Source: Atribacteria bacterium SCGC AAA255-N14 (GTDB taxonomy: Bacteria; Atribacterota; JS1; SB-45; 34-128). From it: a DNA stretch of 20,786 nt. The stretch lies in the NCBI GenBank assembly GCA_000405345.1, contig ASPC01000027.1:1-20786 (forward strand). Reading direction: 5' to 3'. This document shows, one piece after another, positions 16,213-20,786 of the stretch (position 1 is the stretch's first letter; each line of letters starts with the position of its first letter). Under the pieces are notes generated by a model that was not told the DNA's origin, made no database searches, and was given only the letters and a program-made list of their open reading frames with translations. The position numbers and the translations under genes were made by a program.

Positions 16213-16430
16213 CTGTTAGTGAATAAAACTAGCGTAGAGCGTATAGCGTATAGTTTGGATTAATAATATTTTTCAAAATTGAATTAAAAATTTAAAGCGA
16301 AAAGCTAAAAACCATAATTCAAAACTTAAAACTTTTTTCTTTAATTTTGAATTTTAAGTTGTAGTTTTGCGCTTTACACTTTACGTTTTTCGCTTTGTTA
16401 CTAAATACTATTCGCTAACGACTAATTTAA
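16213..16430. repeat. Composite extragenic palindrome, copy 7 (plsY-DUF362 spacer)
   Basis: The ends are inverted: GTTAGTGAATA at about 16215 and TATTCGCTAAC at about 16409. An AGCGTAN heptamer array lies at 16231-16251. The arm AAAGCGAAAAGCTAAAAACC plus ATAATTCAAAACTTAAAA follows at about 16294-16330. The opposing arm TTTTGAATTTTAAGTTGTAG continues to TTACGTTTTTCGCTTTGTTA at about 16342-16400. CTAACGACTAATTTAA (16415-16430) closes it ten bases before the next gene's ribosome site. The central core of copies 4 and 6 is missing, so the arms almost touch. Confidence 0.8.
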
Positions 16431-16446
16431 AGTTGAAAGAGAAAAT

Positions 16447-17553
16447 ATGTCCAAAGTCATAATCAGTGATACACAAAATAATGAAATATCCGAAATAATA
16501 AAAAATGTTTTTGAGATATTTGGGGTAAGGGATAAAGTAAAAGATAAAAAAGTCTTAGTAAAGCCAAATCTATTAGGACCATTCCCTCCGGAGAGAGGGG
16601 TGACTACTGAACCAAGAGTAATATCTGCAATTGTGCAGGAATTAAAAAAGTGTGGATCTAAAGAAATAATAGTGGGAGATAATTCCGGGAGTATTCATTT
16701 TGACCCCTTAAAAATAGCAAAAATTACCGGAATATTAGATGCTTCTGACGGCTGCTACAGAAATATTGCCAGGGAAGTAGTCGAGGTAAAGGTAGAGTCA
16801 AAATTTATTGAAGAATTATTTATTTCAAAAATAGTTATAGAAGCAGATTATGTTATTAATGTTCCAAAATTTAAAACTCACAGTTTAACTACTATTACCG
16901 GTGCCATAAAAAACATGTTCGGTATTATTCCGGGAGGGAAGAAGGCAAAATTACATACCTATGGTCGCTCCATTAAAGGATTTGCTGAACTTTTAGTAGA
17001 TATTTATCAGATAAGAATTCCTGATTTAAATATCATGGATGCTATAACCGGTATGGAAGGTGTCGGACCTACTAATGGGAAAATACGAGTTATAAATAAA
17101 ATATTAAGCAGCGATGATGGCATTTCTCTTGATTCTGTTATGGCTGCTATGATGGGGCTTAAGCCTGCTACAATTGAGCTATTACAGGTTGCCAAAGAAA
17201 GAAATTTAGGGGAGATAGATATCTCCAACATAATTATTGATGGAGAATTAGAAGTAATTTCGGGGTTTAAAACACCGAATAATGGTTTTTTGCAAAGAAT
17301 AAGGAAAACAGCGGTCCCTCATATATTTAATTTAGCGTCAATTAAGCCGATAGTAGATCATAATAAATGTAAAATATGCAAAAAATGTATTGAAGTTTGC
17401 CCTGTTTCTGCAATGAATTTAACCGATAAATTTCCGGAAGCGGATAGAAAGAAATGCATTTCTTGCTTTTGCTGTGATGAACATTGCCCTTATGGTGCAA
17501 TAATATTACCTTCGTGGCCGCAAGATATTTTTAACCGATTAAAAGGAAAATAA
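16447..17553 (+). CDS. DUF362 protein with C-terminal 2[4Fe-4S] ferredoxin domain
   Basis: Residues 1-300 match the DUF362 family (KVLVKPNLLGPFPPERGVTT, PRVISAIVQELKK, GDNSG, NVPKFKTHSLTTITGAIKNM, GIIPGGKKAKLH, IMDAITGMEGVGP, LSSDDGISLDSVMA). Its biochemical role is not established. The C-terminus carries two CxxCxxCxxxCP clusters (C308, C311, C314, C318 and C337, C340, C343, C347), which should hold two [4Fe-4S] clusters. C342 makes the second read CFCC. No signal peptide is seen, so it is likely cytosolic and oxygen-sensitive, fitting an anaerobe. ATG 16447 follows a GAAAGAG purine stretch. topA lies 36 bases downstream and may share the transcript without sharing function. Confidence 0.9.
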   Translation: MSKVIISDTQNNEISEIIKNVFEIFGVRDKVKDKKVLVKPNLLGPFPPERGVTTEPRVISAIVQELKKCGSKEIIVGDNSGSIHFDPLKIAKITGILDASDGCYRNIAREVVEVKVESKFIEELFISKIVIEADYVINVPKFKTHSLTTITGAIKNMFGIIPGGKKAKLHTYGRSIKGFAELLVDIYQIRIPDLNIMDAITGMEGVGPTNGKIRVINKILSSDDGISLDSVMAAMMGLKPATIELLQVAKERNLGEIDISNIIIDGELEVISGFKTPNNGFLQRIRKTAVPHIFNLASIKPIVDHNKCKICKKCIEVCPVSAMNLTDKFPEADRKKCISCFCCDEHCPYGAIILPSWPQDIFNRLKGK

Positions 17554-17589
17554 AAAAATCACAAGAAAAAAGGTTCAAAAGGATAAAAA

Positions 17590-19692
17590 ATGGCTAAATA
17601 TCTGGTGATAGTTGAATCACCAACCAAAGAAAAAACCTTAAAAAAAATATTGGGTAGGGATTATACTATTAAATCAAGCAAGGGGCATTTAATAGATTTA
17701 CCTAAAACAAAATTGGGGATAGATATTGAAAATGACTTTAAGCCGGAATACGTGGTTATTCCTAAACAAAGAAGGATATTGAAAGAATTACAAGGAAGCG
17801 TTAAAGGCAAGGAGAAAGTATTTTTAGCTACTGACCCGGATAGAGAAGGTGAAGCAATTGCTTGGCATATTGCTCAAAGATTAAATATTAAGGATGCAAA
17901 AAGCAGAGTTAGTTTTAACGAGATAACTGAAAAAGCTGTATCTCAATCCATTAAAAATCCGAGAGAAATTAATCTTAACATGGTTAACTCTCAAAAAGCC
18001 AGGAGGTTACTGGATAGACTGGTAGGTTATAAGGTTAGTCCATTATTATGGAAAAAGATTGGCAAAAAACTAAGTGCAGGAAGGGTGCAATCTGTAACAT
18101 TACGCTTAATATGCGAAAGAGAAGAAGAAATAGCTAAATTTAAAATAGAAGAATATTGGACAATAGATGCTTTGTTTAGAAAAATAGAAGATGAAAAGGC
18201 AGAACCTTTTGAGGCAAAACTTTTCTCCATAAATTCTAAAAAAGCAACTATTAATACTAAAGAAGAAGCCGCAAATATTTGTGAAGAAGTAAAAAATCAG
18301 GAAATCTATGTTAAAAGTATAAACAAAAAGAAAGAATCGAAAAATCCGCAACCATCGTTTACTACCAGTACCTTACAGCAAGATGCATATAATAAATTAA
18401 ATTTTCCCATTAAAAAAACTATGTTCATAGCCCAACAATTATACGAGGGTATCACCTTAGGCAATAAAGGAAATATCGGTTTAATTACCTATATGCGTAC
18501 GGACTCAGTAAGAGTATCAGATGAAGCAAAGAGTGAAGCGAAAAAATATATTGAAGAACATTATGGTAAAGATTTTGCCAAATCATCCCAAAATTTAAGT
18601 AAAGAAAAAAATAAAATAAAAAATGTAAAAATTCAGGATGCTCATGAATCCATCAGGCCTACCTATGTATTTAATCACCCGGAGTCAATTAAAAAATATT
18701 TAACTAATGACCAATATAAATTATATAATTTAATCTGGCAAAGATTTGTAGCGAGTAGGATGAAAGCTGCCCTTTTGGAAAAAATTACTATAGATATCGA
18801 ATCAGGGAGGTATATTTTTAGAACTTCCGGCTCTAAGATACTGTTTAAGGGATATATGATTCTATATGGCCAAAACAATCAGGATTTAGATAAAATTCCT
18901 GACCTTAAAGAAAAAGATAAGCTTAAGTTGTTAAAAATTAAGGAAAATCAATCTTTTACCAAGCCTCTTCCCAGATACACAGAAGCCAGCCTGGTAAAAA
19001 GATTGGAAAAAGAAGGAATAGGACGACCCAGCACGTACGTACCGACTATAAGCACCTTACAATATCGGACATACGTAGAGAAAGTAGATAAAAAATTTAG
19101 ACCTACAGAATTGGGAATTACGGTAAACTCTTTTTTAGTTCAATATTTTTCCGATATTGTAAATGTTGCCTTTACTGCAAAAATGGAAAAGCAACTCGAT
19201 GAAGTCGAATCTGATAAAAAAAAGTGGGAAAATGTTTTAGATAAATTTTATAAGGCATTTTCTAATGATTTAGAAAAAGGAAGTCAGGCACAAAAAATTG
19301 AAATGCCAAAAGTATTCAGCGATGAAATATGTGATAAATGTGGCAGTAAAATGTTAATAAAAAATGGACGTTTTGGTAAATTTTTAGCTTGTTCGGGATT
19401 CCCGAAATGTAAAAATACAAAACCCTTTTTAGATAAAATTGGTATGTCCTGTCCCGATGAGGGTTGTTCAGGTGAGATTATTAGAAAAAAGACTAAAAAG
19501 GGGAGGATATTCTATGGATGCAGCAATTATCCTAAATGTTCTTTTGTAACCTGGAACAAGCCGATTAATAAAAGATGCCCACAATGTAACTCCATTTTAG
19601 TAATAAGTATTAATAAGAAAAGCGGACTTTATTTTAAGTGCAGTAATTCTGATTGTGATTATAAAGAATTTAAGAAAGAGGATAAATCATAA
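17590..19692 (+). CDS. topA: DNA topoisomerase I
   Basis: This type IA enzyme relaxes negative supercoils behind transcription. Its 700 residues begin with a TOPRIM domain holding E9 (IVESPTKEKT) and D82, D84 and E86 (ATDPDREGEAIAWH). The Y301 nucleophile lies in GLITYMRTDSVRVS. The region ARRLLDRLVGYKVSPLLWKK and EGIGRPSTYVPTISTL are family landmarks. Three C-terminal four-cysteine zinc ribbons start at about residue 581 (CDKCG...CKN, CPDEGC...CS, CPQC...CSNSDC). ATG 17590 has AAAGGA six bases upstream. The length and all domains are complete, and no repeat separates it from the DUF362 gene. Confidence 0.97.
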   Translation: MAKYLVIVESPTKEKTLKKILGRDYTIKSSKGHLIDLPKTKLGIDIENDFKPEYVVIPKQRRILKELQGSVKGKEKVFLATDPDREGEAIAWHIAQRLNIKDAKSRVSFNEITEKAVSQSIKNPREINLNMVNSQKARRLLDRLVGYKVSPLLWKKIGKKLSAGRVQSVTLRLICEREEEIAKFKIEEYWTIDALFRKIEDEKAEPFEAKLFSINSKKATINTKEEAANICEEVKNQEIYVKSINKKKESKNPQPSFTTSTLQQDAYNKLNFPIKKTMFIAQQLYEGITLGNKGNIGLITYMRTDSVRVSDEAKSEAKKYIEEHYGKDFAKSSQNLSKEKNKIKNVKIQDAHESIRPTYVFNHPESIKKYLTNDQYKLYNLIWQRFVASRMKAALLEKITIDIESGRYIFRTSGSKILFKGYMILYGQNNQDLDKIPDLKEKDKLKLLKIKENQSFTKPLPRYTEASLVKRLEKEGIGRPSTYVPTISTLQYRTYVEKVDKKFRPTELGITVNSFLVQYFSDIVNVAFTAKMEKQLDEVESDKKKWENVLDKFYKAFSNDLEKGSQAQKIEMPKVFSDEICDKCGSKMLIKNGRFGKFLACSGFPKCKNTKPFLDKIGMSCPDEGCSGEIIRKKTKKGRIFYGCSNYPKCSFVTWNKPINKRCPQCNSILVISINKKSGLYFKCSNSDCDYKEFKKEDKS

Positions 19693-19745
19693 TTTAAGTC
19701 AGCACTTGGAATTTAAATGGTAATTTATCTCGAGAAAGAGAATTT

Positions 19746-19775
19746 ACTCCTCAAAAAAAAGAAAAAAGGAGGGGT
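19746..19775 (+). promoter_or_regulatory. Possible hairpin masking the xerC ribosome site
   Basis: ACTCCTC (19746-19752) can pair with GAGGGGT (19769-19775) over all seven positions, one of them G-U, across a 16-base A-rich loop. The 3' half is the strong Shine-Dalgarno AAGGAGGGG that serves the TTG start at 19784. There is no U-tract, so it is not a typical terminator. Any role in translational control is inference. Confidence 0.35.
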
Positions 19776-19783
19776 GTTTAAAT

Positions 19784-20668
19784 TTGAAGGAACACATAAA
19801 TTCGTATATTTCTTTTCTAAAGAATGAAAAAAATTATTCTAACAATACTATTATTTCCTATAAAAATGATTTATTACAGTTGTTAAATTATTTAAAGGAA
19901 TATAAAATAATAAATAACAATAATATACAATATATTGACCGCAGCATCATGCGAAAATATATTGTCTATTTAAAGAAGTGTGATTATTCGGTAAGAAGTA
20001 TTTGCAGAAAAATATCTACTATCCGTTCTTTCTTTAAATTTCTATCAAGAGAAGGTATAGTAGATATTAATCCGACCATCAATCTAATAGCACCTAAGAT
20101 AGACAATAAATTACCTTCTTTTTTATACATAGAAGAAATTAACAAACTTATTGAAATGCCGTCCGGGCATTCAATATTAGGAATTAGAGATAGGGCAATC
20201 CTTGAATTGCTTTATGGCACCGGGATGAGGGTTGGAGAACTGGTTAATTTGAATATTCGCGATATAGACCTGTATGAGAAAACTGTGAGAGTATTTGGAA
20301 AGGGTTCAAAGGAAAGAATTCTCCCTTTGAGTAATCCGAGTATAAAGGCAGTACAAGAATATTTAAACAGTAGAAAGAAATTTAGAAAAAATATATCTAT
20401 GGATAAAAATGATACAAATGCATTATTTTTAAATCGTTTTGGAGGAAGACTATCAGCAAGAAGCATACGAAGACTTCTCATTAAATACATGAAAATGGCT
20501 GATTTAAATAAAAAGATAAGTCCTCATGTTTTAAGGCATTCATTTGCCACCCATCTCTTAGGAGGTGGAGCGGATTTACGTTCTGTTCAGGAACTTTTAG
20601 GCCATGAGAGTTTATCTACGCTCTACGCTTGTTTTACTATACGCTCCACGCTGTACGCTCCACGCTAA
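19784..20668 (+). CDS. xerC: Tyrosine recombinase XerC/XerD type, truncated before the catalytic tyrosine
   Basis: Xer recombinases resolve chromosome dimers at dif with FtsK. The N-terminal SAM-like domain (INSYISFLKNEKNYSNNTI) and most of the catalytic domain are intact: R149 in GTGMRVGEL, K173 in FGKGSKERILPL, H248 and R251 in SPHVLRHSFATHLL, and G273-H274 in QELLGHESLST. Family proteins continue to TTQIYTH, with the nucleophilic tyrosine about nine residues after that histidine (near 283) and ~20 more residues. Here sequence turns into a heptamer repeat at about 20615-20620 and ends LYACFTIRSTLYAPR. Y281 is misplaced and repeat-encoded. As written it cannot form the covalent intermediate. 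The start is TTG with a strong AAGGAGGGG. XerC, XerD or an archaeal-type XerA single recombinase cannot be told apart here. Confidence 0.88.
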   Translation: MKEHINSYISFLKNEKNYSNNTIISYKNDLLQLLNYLKEYKIINNNNIQYIDRSIMRKYIVYLKKCDYSVRSICRKISTIRSFFKFLSREGIVDINPTINLIAPKIDNKLPSFLYIEEINKLIEMPSGHSILGIRDRAILELLYGTGMRVGELVNLNIRDIDLYEKTVRVFGKGSKERILPLSNPSIKAVQEYLNSRKKFRKNISMDKNDTNALFLNRFGGRLSARSIRRLLIKYMKMADLNKKISPHVLRHSFATHLLGGGADLRSVQELLGHESLSTLYACFTIRSTLYAPR

Positions 20669-20740
20669 TTTTGCTCTACGCTAGTTATATTCACTAACGA
20701 CTGATTTAATCGGTCAATTGGCAAATCGGTGAATTGGTCA
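20615..20740. repeat. Heptamer array and repeat end, copy 8 (inside and after xerC)
   Basis: Inverse-orientation second-flavour units of the form TNNACGC occur at 20615-20628, 20638-20665 and 20675-20681. Nine-base interruptions TTGTTTTAC and TAATTTTGC also end in AC or GC. They are followed by TATTCACTAACGACTGATTT (from 20688), which matches the right edge of copies 4 and 7. A short tandem of GGTCAATTGG/GGTGAATTGG words follows (20712-20743). The last ~40 bases of the window are unremarkable. Confidence 0.75.
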
Positions 20741-20786
20741 ATTACAAGATGTATCTGCTTAAATCTTCGCTTTTTACAATGGTTTG

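Noticed and set aside
16342..16400. Intrinsic terminator after plsY
   Set aside because: The inverted arms are long and AT-rich and are not followed by a compact GC stem with a U-run.
20618..20632. Y281 of the Xer protein as the catalytic tyrosine
   Set aside because: It is two residues too early, lacks the TTQIYTH context and lies in repeat sequence.

Overview
The window is an AT-rich bacterial stretch (most lines I counted by hand lie near 20-35% G+C) with every protein gene on the + strand. It carries a conserved housekeeping neighbourhood: smc-ftsY-ffh-rpsP-khpA-rimM-trmD-rplS-rnhB-yraN-comM, then rpe, der-plsY, a DUF362 ferredoxin-type protein, topA and a xerC-type recombinase. Gene content, low GC, frequent TTG starts and repeat-filled spacers suggest an uncultured anaerobe of a candidate phylum. 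Atribacterota-like is my guess only; no gene here fixes the taxon. Single-base and junction defects suggest a draft metagenome or single-cell contig.

Left end (1-4400): an acetate kinase gene of clearly higher GC loses its last ~25-30 codons at about 1184-1195. There it joins an inverted ~590-bp piece of smc (minus strand), which in turn joins the rest of smc on the + strand at about 1780. The smc start and Walker A codons are absent. This looks like a double chimera with microhomology, or much less likely a real rearrangement.

Centre (4400-13290): the SRP receptor gene ftsY is followed by ffh. A near-consensus sigma-70 promoter overlaps the ftsY stop codon. ffh is split in two frames by one extra G in an 8-G run. 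The S16/KhpA/RimM/TrmD/L19 ribosome-maturation set, RNase HII, YraN and ComM follow. Together these genes cover chromosome organisation, co-translational membrane targeting, ribosome assembly and tRNA methylation.

Right part (13340-20786): ribulose-phosphate epimerase, the ribosome-assembly GTPase Der overlapping the acyltransferase gene plsY, a DUF362 iron-sulfur protein, DNA topoisomerase I, and a tyrosine recombinase that ends inside a repeat before its catalytic tyrosine.

The most distinctive feature is the spacers. From ffh onward, eight spacers hold copies of a composite repeat family. Its parts are long imperfect inverted arms, strictly 7-bp-periodic degenerate arrays in two flavours, and a terminal motif near CTAACGACTAATTTAA. 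Copies occur in both orientations, lie just after stop codons, and have supplied the 3' coding ends of rnhB, yraN and xerC. I do not recognise this family as a named element. It is the best candidate here for something undescribed.
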